Assembly (NCBI RefSeq): GCF_900292035.1
Contig: NZ_OMPO01000003.1
Span: 372,001 to 436,000, forward strand
Origin: Blastococcus sp. Marseille-P5729
GTDB lineage: Bacteria; Actinomycetota; Actinomycetes; Mycobacteriales; Antricoccaceae
Length of the DNA: 64,000 bases
Direction of reading: 5' to 3'
Part shown: positions 1 to 8,822 of the stretch, piece after piece
How the letters are laid out: every line of letters begins with the position of its first letter
Numbering within the stretch: the stretch's first letter is position 1
The notes under the pieces: generated by a model
The model's input: the letters and a program-made list of their open reading frames with translations, nothing else
Told to the model about the DNA's origin: nothing
Databases searched by the model: none
Position numbers and translations under genes: made by a program

Positions 1-588
1 GGCGAACCCGGGCCGCGACAGGTACCACTGCGGCTCACCGATCGGGATGGCTTCGACGCTGTCCATGCGTACCGGGCCGGAGGGGATCAGCGAGAGGCCG
101 CTAGCGACCCACGGAGTGTCTTCGGGCCGGACGCCGTCCTGGCGCATGTTGACCAGGAACAGACCGCGACGCTCGTCGTCCACCCACGCGGTCATCAGCG
201 CGTGCGTCACGTCGCCGGCCAACGAGCACCACGGCTTGACGCCGTCGAGCCTCCACCGATCTCCCGACAGGGTGGCGCTTAGCCGACCGGCGGGTCCTTC
301 GGCCGCATACACGCCCAGGGTAGCGCCGACCGGTGCGTCGATCCCGGCTTGCCCGAGGATGCCGACGGCATCGAGGTGCGGTTCGATCGCGCGGGTCGCC
401 GTCAGATCGACCGAGGCGCACCGCGCGAGCGCATCCCACAGCACGAGGGTGTCCGCCGAGCCAGGGGCGGGCAGGGTTTCGCCGAGCTCGTGAGCGAGCG
501 CCAGGGCACCGGTAATGTCGCGGCGGACGGCGTCCACGCGCTCACGTATGCCGTCGTCCCCCGCGGGATCCAGCCACCAGGTGTGCAT
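1..588 (-). CDS. Acyl-CoA dehydrogenase-like protein, 3' end beyond the window
   Basis: The minus strand is open from an ATG at 588 to the window edge (196 codons, no stop). The N-terminal part is helical. The later part has the pattern of the acyl-CoA dehydrogenase middle beta domain: an 'LDGVKPWCS' stretch, then a strand reading 'ALMTAWVDDERRGLFLVNM'. Family members are flavoproteins that oxidise acyl-CoA thioesters. The catalytic C-terminal domain lies outside the window, so substrate and activity cannot be judged. The region is short and divergent, so a distant ACAD-fold protein is possible. It lies downstream of tRNA-Pro on the same strand, separated by a terminator-like hairpin. Confidence 0.6.
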   Translation of the reverse strand, partial: MHTWWLDPAGDDGIRERVDAVRRDITGALALAHELGETLPAPGSADTLVLWDALARCASVDLTATRAIEPHLDAVGILGQAGIDAPVGATLGVYAAEGPAGRLSATLSGDRWRLDGVKPWCSLAGDVTHALMTAWVDDERRGLFLVNMRQDGVRPEDTPWVASGLSLIPSGPVRMDSVEAIPIGEPQWYLSRPGFA

Positions 589-612
589 GTGGTGCTCCGA
601 TCGTAGAAAGGC

Positions 613-646
613 AGAGGGCCCAGCCACGTCCGCGGCTAGGCCCTCT
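613..646 (-). terminator. Hairpin terminator downstream of tRNA-Pro
   Basis: AGAGGGCC (613-620) pairs with GGCCCTCT (639-646), and inner AGCC (622-625) pairs with GGCT (634-637). On the minus strand the stem is followed by GCCTTTCT, a weak T tract. It lies just 3' of the tRNA and ends before the acyl-CoA dehydrogenase-like start codon. Confidence 0.7.
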
Positions 647-653
647 GGTGCAA

Positions 654-731
<78 letters not shown>

Positions 732-811
732 GTGAACACCGACTGATTACTGTACTCGATCGCGCGGCTCGCCCGCGAGCAGGTGTGAGGCGAGCGACTA
801 GCCGACACGCA

Positions 812-1738
812 CTATCCGGCGCGTGCTGTGAGGGTCAGCAGGGTGGCTTCCGGACGGCAGGCGAAGCGGATCGGCGCGTACGGCGAGGTCCCCAGGCCCG
901 CGCTCACATGCAGTGGGATCGAGCGGCCGGACGGCGCGCCCCACCGCGACACCCACCGCACCTTCCTCCGGTCGATCCCGCAGTTGGTCACCACGGCGCC
1001 GTACAGCGGCACCCGCACCTGGCCTCCGTGCGTGTGACCGGCCAGCACCAGGTCATACCCGTCGGCCACGAACCGGTTCAGTACCCGGGGCTCGGGCGAG
1101 TGGGTGAGACCGATCCGTACCAGCGCATCCGGATCGGCGGGCCCCGCGATCTCGGCGTACCGGGCGCGTTTGGGGTGCGGGGCGTCGACCCCCGCCAGCG
1201 CGATCCGGCGTCCTCCGACCTCGAGGGGGCCGCGGCGGGTGTTCAGGTCGAGCCATCCGCCCCGCGTCAGCCCGTCGTGCAGCTCCGCGAGATCGACGCG
1301 CCGTCCGCGCTTGCGGGAGGTCGTCTCGGTGAAGTAGTGCGTGGGGCTCTTGGGAATCGGCGCCCAGTAGTCGTTGTTGCCCCACACGAACGCCCCCGGG
1401 AAGTCCAGGAACGGCTCGTGGGCGCGCAGCGAGTTCGCGAAGGCGTCCTCATTGCCGCCGATGTGGTCCCCGGTCGAGACCACCAGGTCAGGCTCGAGGT
1501 CGACCAGCGATCGCACCCACTCGACCTTGCGGCGTTGCTGCGGGGTGACGTGCAGGTCGGCCAGCTGAAGGACCCGCACCGGGTCGGCGCCGCGCGGCAG
1601 GACAGCGACCTCGAACCGGCGGAGCGTGAAGAGGTTGCGTTCGATGCCGACGGCGTACGCGCCGGTGATCATCCCGGAAGCGACCAGGCCGCCGCTGATC
1701 GCCGCGGCCCGCCGCAGAAAGCTGGATCGGTCGGCCAC
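812..1738 (-). CDS. Calcineurin-like metallophosphoesterase
   Basis: This 308-residue protein has the metallophosphoesterase signature motifs in order: D61-x-H63, GDH (90-92), GNND (120-123), a THS motif and GHTHGG near residue 233. The N-terminus carries a twin-arginine-like or single membrane segment (RRAAAISGGLVASG), so the domain probably faces outward. The family (YaeI/Rv3683-like) hydrolyses phosphoesters using two metal ions; the substrate is not predictable here. It starts with GTG 12 bases after the stop of the penicillin-binding protein gene, so the two probably form an operon. The same pair occurs in mycobacteria (ponA2-Rv3683). Confidence 0.85.
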   Translation of the reverse strand: MADRSSFLRRAAAISGGLVASGMITGAYAVGIERNLFTLRRFEVAVLPRGADPVRVLQLADLHVTPQQRRKVEWVRSLVDLEPDLVVSTGDHIGGNEDAFANSLRAHEPFLDFPGAFVWGNNDYWAPIPKSPTHYFTETTSRKRGRRVDLAELHDGLTRGGWLDLNTRRGPLEVGGRRIALAGVDAPHPKRARYAEIAGPADPDALVRIGLTHSPEPRVLNRFVADGYDLVLAGHTHGGQVRVPLYGAVVTNCGIDRRKVRWVSRWGAPSGRSIPLHVSAGLGTSPYAPIRFACRPEATLLTLTARAG

Positions 1739-1750
1739 TCGCGTGGTTGC

Positions 1751-4228
1751 CTAGTCATTCCCCAGGCCGTTGTTGTTCCCGGGGCCGGACGGCGGGCCCT
1801 GGGTCGGCGGCTGCTGCTCGGTCGTCGGCTGCGGGTCCGGAGCCGCGGTCGGCGCTGGAGCGGGCGTCTGCGTGGGATCACCCGCCGGCGGTACGCAGCC
1901 GGTCGCCGGGTCCTGCCCCGCCTGGCACGGCTGGCCCGCGGGCGCCTTGCCGGAGGACACGCTGTACTTGATCGTGATGCCGGGGCTGACCGATGACCCA
2001 ACGGCCGGATCCTGCGAGGCCACGACACCCGCCGGCAGGGTCGAGTCGACCGGCGTCCCGCTGTCGACCGCGTCGAAACCGGCCTGCTGCGCCAAGGCCT
2101 TGCAGTTCGAGGGCGACTGGCCGACGCAGTCAACCTGCAGCGTGGAGGTCTTTCCAGCAGCCACGGCGGGATCGGCGGGCGGGAACTTGCTCGAGCCGAC
2201 CTGCGGCAGGATGTTCACCATCGCGTTCTTCCACATCACCGCGGGGTAGCCACCACCGAAGCCCTCGCCGCCGCCGGCACCCGGCATGCCCTTGCCCTCC
2301 AGGTTGTAGGCGAGCACCGACGCGATGATGTCGGGTGTCCAGCCGACGAAGGCATACGAGACGTTGTCCTGCGCGGTGCCGGTCTTGCCCGCGATCTGGT
2401 ACCCGGGGATGTACGCCCGTTTGCCGGTCTGACCGAGGTTGCCGGGCATGACGTCCTTGAGCAGGATCTGGTTGAGCGTGTCGGCCACGCCCTTGGAGAT
2501 CGCCCCCTCGGTGCAGTTGGTGCCCGGCGTGTAGTACGGCTGGCCGTTCTCCGGGTTCACCGCCGGCTGGCCGTCCGGGCCGGTCACGGCCAGGATCGGC
2601 GTCGGCTCACAACGCGTGCCGCGGTTGGCGACCGTGGCGTAGGCGACCGCAAGCCGCAGCGGGCTGGTGGCCTCAGGGCCGAGGGTGAACGAGGCGCGCT
2701 CCTCGGCCTTGACGAGGTCGCGGGTCTTGGTGTCGCCCGGCGCCCACAGCCCCATGTTGTATGCCGCATCGGCGATCGGGTCGATCGAGCCAATGTGGTC
2801 CTCCATCGCGATGAAGTAGGTGTTGGAGGACATGTACAGCGCCCGCTCCAGCGACATGCGATCCGGGTAGCCGGGGTTCGCGTTCGAGACCGTGTACGGC
2901 TTGTTGCCGTTCTTGTACACCTTCGAGGTGTAGGGATCCGGGGCGGTGAGCTCGAACTGCGAACCGGTGCCCTGGGACAGGGCCACGACCGCGGGGAAGA
3001 TCTTGTACGTCGAACCGGCGCCCAGACCCGGCAGGACCGGGTAGTTGAACACCGTCTGGCTCGGGTCGTTGGGGTCGTTGCCGTACTTCTTGTTCAAGCC
3101 GAGGGCCAGCACCTGGCCGGTCTTGACGTCGAGGATCGGCATCGAGGCGAGGCGGTAGTCGGCGTAGCCGAAGGTGTCGCCGCCGCCGAGGGGCTTCGCC
3201 GCGCTGGTGATCCCGTTGGTCGCGGCGTCCTGGAAGCTCAGGTTCAGGGAGGTCTGGATGGTCAGTCCGCCCTCCTTAAGAGTCTTCTCCGGGATGCCCA
3301 GGTTCTGGGTGAGGTAGGTCCACACGTAGTCGCAGTAGAAGCCCGAGTTGTTGGGTGCGTCCGCGCAGGAGCGCGACGGCTTCGCGCCGCCGCCCGCGAG
3401 CGCGATCGGCTTCTGGACCTCCGCGTCGTGCTGCTCCTGGGTGATGACTCCCTGGTCGAGCATGAGGCCGAGCACCAGGTCGCGGCGGTTCTGCGCCTCC
3501 TGGGGGTTTTGCAGCGGGTTGAACTTGGTCGGGTTCTGCACCAGTCCGGCCAGCAGCGCGGCCTGCGCGATGTCGAGCTGGGCCGGCTCGACCCCGAAAT
3601 AGGTCAGCGAGGCGGCGCGGACGCCGTACGCCCCGGCGCCCATGTTCATCAGGTTGAGGTACTTCTCCAGGATCTGGTCCTTGGTGTACATCGACTCGAC
3701 GTTCAGCGCGATCTTCGCCTCGCGCAGCTTGCGACCCAGGCTCTGCTCGGTCGCGGCGTCGCGCTCCTTCTGGGTGGTGGCCTGGTAGAACAGCGTGTTC
3801 TTGACCAGCTGCTGGGTCAGTGTCGAGGCGCCCTGCGAGACGCCGCCCTTGACCGCGTTCTGGATGGCCGCGCGGAACATGCCCTGAAGATCCACGCCGT
3901 TGTGCTCGTAGAAGCGCTTGTCCTCCACGGCGACGATCGCCTTCGGCATCCACTCGCCCATCTGATCCAGCGGGATCGGGAGGCGGTAGTAGTTGTAGTA
4001 GTTCACGATCGGCGTGCCGTCGGCTGCGAGCACGGTGGAGACCAGCGCGGGGTTGGACTCATTGAACTCCGGGTCCACCTCGTGGATCGCGTCGGCGGTG
4101 TCCTTGGCGACCACGCCCGCGCCGCCGAAGGCGGGGAACAGCATGGCCGCGAGCACGAGCCCGCCGGCCGAGATGGCCGCGACGAGCTTGGCGACCGTCG
4201 TCATCTTCGCAAAAGCACTGGTTGACAC
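1751..4228 (-). CDS. ponA2: Bifunctional class A penicillin-binding protein with PASTA domain (PonA2-like)
   Basis: This peptidoglycan synthase has an N-terminal membrane anchor (about residues 12-37). The glycosyltransferase domain contains the catalytic motif VEDKRFYEH (Glu near 102) and QGASTLTQQ. The penicillin-binding transpeptidase domain has STYK (Ser near 406), SSN (near 468) and KTGT (near 616). One PASTA domain follows (about 690-755), then a Pro/Thr/Gln-rich tail. It polymerises glycan strands and cross-links stem peptides outside the membrane. I chose the GTG at 4228 rather than the adjacent GTG at 4231, because a TACGCT box ends 6 bases upstream of 4228. Divergent from the whiB gene, as for ponA2/whiB4 in M. 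tuberculosis. Confidence 0.93.
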   Translation of the reverse strand: MSTSAFAKMTTVAKLVAAISAGGLVLAAMLFPAFGGAGVVAKDTADAIHEVDPEFNESNPALVSTVLAADGTPIVNYYNYYRLPIPLDQMGEWMPKAIVAVEDKRFYEHNGVDLQGMFRAAIQNAVKGGVSQGASTLTQQLVKNTLFYQATTQKERDAATEQSLGRKLREAKIALNVESMYTKDQILEKYLNLMNMGAGAYGVRAASLTYFGVEPAQLDIAQAALLAGLVQNPTKFNPLQNPQEAQNRRDLVLGLMLDQGVITQEQHDAEVQKPIALAGGGAKPSRSCADAPNNSGFYCDYVWTYLTQNLGIPEKTLKEGGLTIQTSLNLSFQDAATNGITSAAKPLGGGDTFGYADYRLASMPILDVKTGQVLALGLNKKYGNDPNDPSQTVFNYPVLPGLGAGSTYKIFPAVVALSQGTGSQFELTAPDPYTSKVYKNGNKPYTVSNANPGYPDRMSLERALYMSSNTYFIAMEDHIGSIDPIADAAYNMGLWAPGDTKTRDLVKAEERASFTLGPEATSPLRLAVAYATVANRGTRCEPTPILAVTGPDGQPAVNPENGQPYYTPGTNCTEGAISKGVADTLNQILLKDVMPGNLGQTGKRAYIPGYQIAGKTGTAQDNVSYAFVGWTPDIIASVLAYNLEGKGMPGAGGGEGFGGGYPAVMWKNAMVNILPQVGSSKFPPADPAVAAGKTSTLQVDCVGQSPSNCKALAQQAGFDAVDSGTPVDSTLPAGVVASQDPAVGSSVSPGITIKYSVSSGKAPAGQPCQAGQDPATGCVPPAGDPTQTPAPAPTAAPDPQPTTEQQPPTQGPPSGPGNNNGLGND

Positions 4229-4234
4229 CACAAC

Positions 4235-4240
4235 AGCGTA
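4235..4240 (-). promoter_or_regulatory. -10 box, leaderless promoter of ponA2-like gene
   Basis: On the minus strand TACGCT (TANNNT type) ends 6 bases before the GTG at 4228, which places the transcription start at or next to the start codon. Confidence 0.55.
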
Positions 4241-4470
4241 CGCAGTGCCCAGTCACGAGCGGGTAAGTCGTGAACGACGACTCCCGAGAAGGGCCCGGAT
4301 CGGCCGTGCTCACGGGATTACTGGCCGGTTCGACACGCCCTCTCGTAAAGTCGACGTGAAGTCTCAGAGGATTTTTGCGCTCTTCGCGTCATAGCTCCCG
4401 CGCAGGGGGGTCTCACCACCGAACGGCAGAGCTGGGAACCCAGCCCCCCGAGCACAAGGAGCACCCTCAC

Positions 4471-4785
4471 ATGGCCAGCACCATCGTCTTCACCGAGGCG
4501 GCGCGCACCCCGATGTCCGACTGGGCGAGCGAGGGCCGCTGTGTGGGAACCGATCCCGAGGCGCTGTTCGTGCAGGGCGCGGCCCAGCACCAGGCGAAGA
4601 AGATCTGCAGCGGCTGCCCGGTCCGTCGGCAGTGCCTGGCAGACGCGCTGGACAACCGCACGGAGTTCGGCGTCTGGGGCGGCATGACCGAGCGGGAACG
4701 GCGCGCCCTCCTGCGTCGGCACCCGGACGTCGACTCCTGGCGCGATCTGATCATGTCCGCCGACAGCACCGCACGCATCGCCTAG
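4471..4785 (+). CDS. whiB4: WhiB-family iron-sulfur transcription factor (WhiB4-like)
   Basis: This 104-residue protein has the four WhiB cysteines: one in EGRC, two in ICSGC (C-x-x-C) and one in RQC. They are followed by the G-V-W-G-G turn and a basic C-terminal DNA-binding stretch (ERERRALLRR). WhiB proteins bind a [4Fe-4S] cluster and act as redox- or NO-responsive partners of the main sigma factor. The start is the ATG at 4471, preceded by AAGGAG (4456-4461); an upstream in-frame ATG lacks a site. Assignment to WhiB4 rests on its position, divergent from ponA2 and convergent with the ArsA pair. Confidence 0.9.
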   Translation: MASTIVFTEAARTPMSDWASEGRCVGTDPEALFVQGAAQHQAKKICSGCPVRRQCLADALDNRTEFGVWGGMTERERRALLRRHPDVDSWRDLIMSADSTARIA

Positions 4786-4826
4786 GTTCTATTCCCAAGC
4801 GGCTCAGCACGACGCGCCAGCCGATC

Positions 4827-4850
4827 CACCCGCTCGTCGACGAGCGGGTG
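4827..4850. terminator. Perfect 24-base palindrome between convergent genes
   Basis: CACCCGCTCGTC (4827-4838) is followed directly by its complement GACGAGCGGGTG (4839-4850). It lies between the stops of the whiB gene and the second ArsA-like gene, where a bidirectional terminator is expected. No U-tract follows on either side, as is common in actinobacteria. Confidence 0.55.
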
Positions 4851-4869
4851 CTCAGTTCTCCTGCCGGTC

Positions 4870-6036
4870 TCAGCCCGCCGCGAGGCGGTCCCCGATGTCA
4901 CGCAGGTCGTCCAGATCGTGCGCGTCGGTCGACAGCGCCGCGATCTCGCCCAGCGCCACCGTCGGATGTGCGCTGATGAACCGCTCGGTCAGCGTCCGCT
5001 CGCGAGCCGCCAGATCCATCCGGTCCGCGTGCACCCGCAACGCCGCGGCCGTCACCGCTCCGGCCTCGGTCGGCTCGGCGTCCTCGGGCCACAGCCGCTC
5101 CGCGGCCTCGCGGGCCTTCTTCGCAGCCAGGCCGGGCGCCTCGGTGTAATGCACCCGATTGAGGACGACGCCGGCCAGCGGCATCGCCTCGCCCACCAGC
5201 CGGTCCACGAAGTACGACGCCTCGCGCAGCGCGTCGGCCTCGGGCGTGGCCACCACCACGAACGACGTGCCGGGAGTGCGCAGCAGGTTGTAGGTGGCCT
5301 CGGCGCGGGTGCGGAATCCACCGAACATCGTGTCGAGCGCACCCACGAACGCGGAGATGTCGCGCAGCACCTCGCCACCGATGATCTTGGTGAGCACCTT
5401 GGTGAACATGCCCATGCCCGCGCTGACGATCTTCAGCGAGACTCGCCCGCCGGAACGGGCCGGCGCCAGCAGCACCCGCAGCACCTTGCCGTCGAGGAAG
5501 CGCGCCATCCGCTCCGGGGCGTCGAGGAAGTCGAGGGCCGACCGGCTGGGCGGCGTATCGACCACGATGAGATCCCACTCGTCCTTCGCGACCACCTGCC
5601 CGAGCTTCTCCATCGCCATGTACTCCTGCGTTCCGGCGAACGAGCTCGACAGCGTCTGATAGAAGGGGTTGTCGAAGATCTGCTGGGCGCGCTCCTCGTC
5701 GGTGTGCTCGAGCACGATCTCATCGAAAGTGCTCTTCATGTCCAGCATCATCGCCCACAGCTCGCCGTTCTCGACGCCGGCGACCTTGCGCGGGGTGTTG
5801 TCCAACTGCTCGATCCCCAGCGACTGCGCCAGGCGGCGGGCGGGATCGATCGTCAGGACGACGACGCGGCGTCCGGTCTCCGCAGCACGCAGCGCGAGCG
5901 CGGCCGAGGTCGTGGTCTTCCCCACACCGCCGGCGCCGCAGCACACGATCACGCGGGTGTCGGTGGAGGCCAGCAGCCGGTCAACCTCAAGCGCGGCGGT
6001 CGCGTCGGGGCGCAGCCGCTGGCGGGCACTAGCCAC
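4870..6036 (-). CDS. ArsA/Get3-like ATPase, second subunit (Rv3680-like)
   Basis: This 388-residue P-loop ATPase has a deviant Walker A motif (GAGGVGKTT, about residues 35-43) and VDTPPSRSALDF as its switch/Walker B region. The C-terminal part is helical. In M. tuberculosis the paired homologues Rv3679-Rv3680 form a complex; they resemble ArsA/Get3 but are not linked to arsenic transport. Its start overlaps the end of the upstream paralogue by 8 bases, so translation is coupled. No arsenic genes are nearby. The physiological role is not settled; an envelope-related or protein-targeting role is only inference. Confidence 0.85.
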   Translation of the reverse strand: MASARQRLRPDATAALEVDRLLASTDTRVIVCCGAGGVGKTTTSAALALRAAETGRRVVVLTIDPARRLAQSLGIEQLDNTPRKVAGVENGELWAMMLDMKSTFDEIVLEHTDEERAQQIFDNPFYQTLSSSFAGTQEYMAMEKLGQVVAKDEWDLIVVDTPPSRSALDFLDAPERMARFLDGKVLRVLLAPARSGGRVSLKIVSAGMGMFTKVLTKIIGGEVLRDISAFVGALDTMFGGFRTRAEATYNLLRTPGTSFVVVATPEADALREASYFVDRLVGEAMPLAGVVLNRVHYTEAPGLAAKKAREAAERLWPEDAEPTEAGAVTAAALRVHADRMDLAARERTLTERFISAHPTVALGEIAALSTDAHDLDDLRDIGDRLAAG

Positions 6037-7036
6037 CTGTTACCTCCTCGGCACCGACCTGCTCGCGAATCAGCTCAGCGAGGTCGTACAGGGCCCCGTG
6101 GGACATCTGGCCGTGCAGCCGGGGCAGCTCGGTGATCGGGACGCCGAGGGAGGGCAGGTCCGCGCGCGCCTGTTGCTCGACCGTGAAACGCTGCGCGTAA
6201 GCGATCAGCTCGTTCGAGAGCGCCCCCGCCAGCTCCGTGTCGAGGCCGGCCTCAGCCAGTCCGTCGGCCACCTGCTGCTGAGGATCGGCGCCGTACGCGA
6301 TGTCGTCGAGCTCGCCGGCCGACATCTCCGGCTCAGTGGCCATGTTGATGATCACCGAGCTGGCCTCGAGCCCCGACTCGCGCAGGTCGTGCGCCGCTTC
6401 CAGCGTCTCCTGCACCGGCATCTCCTCAAGCAGGGTGACCAGGTGAATCGCGGTGCGCGAAGAGCGCAGCAGGTCCATGACGCCGTCGGACTGCTTCTTG
6501 ATCGGCCCTACCTTGGCCAACTGCGCCACCTCCGCCGTGACGTTCAGGAACCGCCCGATACGGCCCGTCGGGGGCGCGTCGAGGACGACGGCGTCGTACA
6601 CCCGGCGCCCGTTCTCGACCCGCGTCGTCGACTCCTTGACCTTGCCGGTCAGCAGCACGTCACGCAGGCCCGGGGCGACGGCGGTCGCGAAGTCGATCGC
6701 GCCGACTCGACGCAGCATCCCACCAGCACGGCCCAGGTTGTAGAACATGTCGAGGTACTCGACCAGCGCCGCCTCCGGCTCGACCGCGAGCGCATGGACC
6801 TCGCCTCCGCCGGGGGCCGAAGCGACGGGGCGCTCGCCGTACGGCAGTGGTGGCAGGTGGAACAGCTGCGCGATGCCCTGACGGTCCTCGACCTCGATCA
6901 GCAGGGTACGGCGTCCGCCCGCTGCCAGCGCGATCGCGAGCGCGGCCGCGACGGTGGTCTTGCCGGTGCCGCCCTTTCCGCTCACGACATGTAGTCGAGC
7001 ATCGCTCCACCAGGAGGGGGTCAGTCCGGCGTCCAC
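6029..7036 (-). CDS. ArsA/Get3-like ATPase, first subunit (Rv3679-like)
   Basis: This 335-residue protein has the deviant Walker A motif SGKGGTGKTT near the N-terminus and DAPPTGRIGRFLN as its switch II region, both typical of ArsA-type ATPases. It is the first gene of a two-gene operon with its longer partner. The GTG start at 7036 has a TAGGCT box ending 6 bases upstream, so the mRNA is probably leaderless. Order and orientation relative to DUF4177 and whiB match M. tuberculosis Rv3678A-Rv3681c. Confidence 0.85.
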   Translation of the reverse strand: MDAGLTPSWWSDARLHVVSGKGGTGKTTVAAALAIALAAGGRRTLLIEVEDRQGIAQLFHLPPLPYGERPVASAPGGGEVHALAVEPEAALVEYLDMFYNLGRAGGMLRRVGAIDFATAVAPGLRDVLLTGKVKESTTRVENGRRVYDAVVLDAPPTGRIGRFLNVTAEVAQLAKVGPIKKQSDGVMDLLRSSRTAIHLVTLLEEMPVQETLEAAHDLRESGLEASSVIINMATEPEMSAGELDDIAYGADPQQQVADGLAEAGLDTELAGALSNELIAYAQRFTVEQQARADLPSLGVPITELPRLHGQMSHGALYDLAELIREQVGAEEVTGG

Positions 7037-7042
7037 GCTGCC

Positions 7043-7048
7043 AGCCTA
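7043..7048 (-). promoter_or_regulatory. -10 box, leaderless promoter of the ArsA pair
   Basis: On the minus strand TAGGCT is followed by six bases and then the GTG start at 7036. Confidence 0.55.
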
Positions 7049-7271
7049 GTGCGATGCAGAAGACGGCGTGGTCCGGACGCCCGTGCGCCGTCGTCAGGTC
7101 CCCCCGATCTAGTGCGCCCAAGCCGCTGCCTGCGCGGCTACAAGGCCTTGAGCTGCGTGCTGGTCTCGCCGACGGTGATGTCGCAATCGCGGTGCAGGCC
7201 CGCGGCCCGCGGCGCCGGCGCTCGATGTGTCCCGGGTCGCCGCCCAGATGCGGCCCGGATCACCGCACCCC

Positions 7272-7277
7272 TAGAGT
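7272..7277 (+). promoter_or_regulatory. -10 box, leaderless promoter of the DUF4177-RidA-Nudix-MBL run
   Basis: TAGAGT is followed by six bases and then the ATG at 7284. There is no room for a ribosome binding site. The rest of the 247-base gap back to the ArsA operon shows nothing else I recognise. Confidence 0.55.
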
Positions 7278-7283
7278 GGGCAC

Positions 7284-7448
7284 ATGGCTGAGAAGACGAC
7301 GTGGGAGTACGCGACCGTGCCGCTGCTGACCCACAACACCAAGCAGATTCTCGACACCTGGGGTGAAGACGGCTGGGAGCTCGTCACCGTCACGCCCGGG
7401 CCGACCGGTGAGCAGCTGGTGGCGTTCATGAAGCGCCCGAAGCAGTAA
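7284..7448 (+). CDS. Small DUF4177-family protein (Rv3678A-like)
   Basis: This 54-residue protein begins MAEKTTWEYATVPLL and contains the W-G-E-D-G-W-E-L-V pattern characteristic of DUF4177, a small beta-rich domain of unknown function. The ATG sits 6 bases after a TAGAGT box. It lies 32 bases upstream of the RidA gene, in the same arrangement as in mycobacteria. Confidence 0.8.
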   Translation: MAEKTTWEYATVPLLTHNTKQILDTWGEDGWELVTVTPGPTGEQLVAFMKRPKQ

Positions 7449-7480
7449 TCCCCGCGACCGCAGCGACACAGGAGGTCATC

Positions 7481-7942
7481 GTGGCTGACATCAAGGCTCG
7501 GCTGTCCGAGCTCGGGATCGAGCTGCCGCCGGTCGCTCGTCCGGCCGGGGCATATCTTCCGGCGGTCCAGACCGGAAAGCTGGTCTACACCTCTGGGCAG
7601 GTGCCGGTCGTCGACGGCAAGCTCCGGCGCACCGGAAAGGTGGGCGCGGAGGTCTCACCAGAGGAGGCGTACGACGACGCTCGCCAGTGCGCGATCAACG
7701 CGCTCGCGGCCATCGACGCCCTCGTGGGTCTGGACGCGGTGACCCGAGTGGTGAAGGTCGTAGGGTTCGTCGCAAGTGACCCGTCCTTCACGGGCCAGCC
7801 GAAGGTGATCAACGGCGCCTCCGAGCTGCTCGGCGAGGTGTTCGGGGATGCCGGGCAGCATGCTCGCTCGGCGGTCGGCGTCGCGGCGCTGCCGATCGAT
7901 GCCCCCGTCGAGGTCGAGCTGATCGTCGAGGTCGATGCATGA
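7481..7942 (+). CDS. RidA/YjgF-family protein
   Basis: This 153-residue protein has the RidA fold: an N-terminal strand pair, the YTSGQVP segment, and the conserved ARSAVGVAALP stretch with the arginine used for imine/enamine binding. RidA proteins deaminate reactive 2-aminoacrylate-type intermediates released by PLP enzymes, but this actinobacterial subgroup (Rv3678c-like) is not biochemically assigned as far as I know. The GTG start has AGGAGG about six bases upstream. Its stop overlaps the Nudix start (ATGA), so the two are co-translated. Confidence 0.85.
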   Translation: MADIKARLSELGIELPPVARPAGAYLPAVQTGKLVYTSGQVPVVDGKLRRTGKVGAEVSPEEAYDDARQCAINALAAIDALVGLDAVTRVVKVVGFVASDPSFTGQPKVINGASELLGEVFGDAGQHARSAVGVAALPIDAPVEVELIVEVDA

Positions 7943-8751
7943 GCGAGCCCAGCGCGCCGAAACCCGCGGCGACGATCCTGCTGATCCGGGACGGCGAACG
8001 CGGCCTCGAGGTCTACCTGATCCGACGGGTGCGCCAGATGGCCTTCGCCGGCGGCATGACCGCCTATCCGGGAGGCGGGGTCGATCCCCGAGATCTCGAT
8101 GCCGACTTCGGTTGGGTAGGACCCGATCCGGGTTACTGGGCGGGCGCTTTCAGCACCGACGAGCGGAGGGCGCGGTCCCTCGTCGCGGCCGCCGTCCGAG
8201 AGACCTTCGAGGAGTCCGGAATCCTGCTGGCCACTGAGGCCGACGCCCCGGTCGTCGACACCGACAACGACGAGTGGGAGGCCGAGCGGCAGGCCCTGCT
8301 CGACCGCTCGCACTCGCTGGCCGAGTTGCTGCAGAAGCGCGAGCTGTCGGTGCGCGCGGACCTGATTCGCCCGTGGGCGCACTGGATCACCCCGGAAGCC
8401 GAGCCGAAGCGCTACGACACGAGCTTCTTCCTGGTGAAGCTGCCGGACGGCGTCCACCCCCGCGCGATCTCGACCGAGCACGATCTGGCCGAGTGGGTGC
8501 CGGTACGCCAGGCGCTCGCGGACGGCGAGAGCGGGGCGCGGGCGATGCTGCCGCCCACCATCGTCACCCTTCGCGACCTGGCGCAGCACGACACCGCCGA
8601 CGAGGCGATGGCGGCGGCGCCGCCGCGCAGGCTGGAGCCGATCCTGCCGGAACTCGTGGATGTCGACGGCGTCCTGCAGGTGCGGTTGCCGGACGGGACC
8701 GTGATCAAGCCGTCGGTCCGCATCGGCCCCGGTCGGTCCGTCGCCGACTAG
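7939..8751 (+). CDS. Nudix hydrolase, long form with split Nudix box
   Basis: This 270-residue protein opens with a beta strand motif (ATILLIRDG), then FAGGMTAYPGGGVDP. After an insertion of about 30 residues comes the RETFEESGILL part of the Nudix box. The gap between the first glycine and RE-x-x-E-E is longer than in the classic box, a layout known from NUDT19/CoA-diphosphatase-like members. The substrate is probably a nucleoside diphosphate derivative but cannot be fixed from sequence. It overlaps the RidA stop by 4 bases, and the MBL-fold gene follows 71 bases later. Confidence 0.8.
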   Translation: MSEPSAPKPAATILLIRDGERGLEVYLIRRVRQMAFAGGMTAYPGGGVDPRDLDADFGWVGPDPGYWAGAFSTDERRARSLVAAAVRETFEESGILLATEADAPVVDTDNDEWEAERQALLDRSHSLAELLQKRELSVRADLIRPWAHWITPEAEPKRYDTSFFLVKLPDGVHPRAISTEHDLAEWVPVRQALADGESGARAMLPPTIVTLRDLAQHDTADEAMAAAPPRRLEPILPELVDVDGVLQVRLPDGTVIKPSVRIGPGRSVAD

Positions 8752-8822
8752 CCAGTCTGCGGCGGGTTATTCCGCAAAAAGCCCCGCCCTACCCACCGCA
8801 GATCAGCCCTGGAGGCACCCAC

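Noticed and set aside
785-1996. Long plus-strand open frame (403 codons) opposite the metallophosphoesterase and PBP
   Set aside because: It is antisense to two clear gene families and has an arginine/glycine/valine-rich shadow composition with no motif.
2795-4225. 476-codon plus-strand open frame opposite the PBP gene
   Set aside because: The opposite strand carries all PBP motifs; this frame is a high-GC third-frame shadow.
4870-7036. Arsenic resistance operon from ArsA-like genes
   Set aside because: No arsB, arsC, arsD or arsR gene nearby; the pair matches Rv3679-Rv3680.
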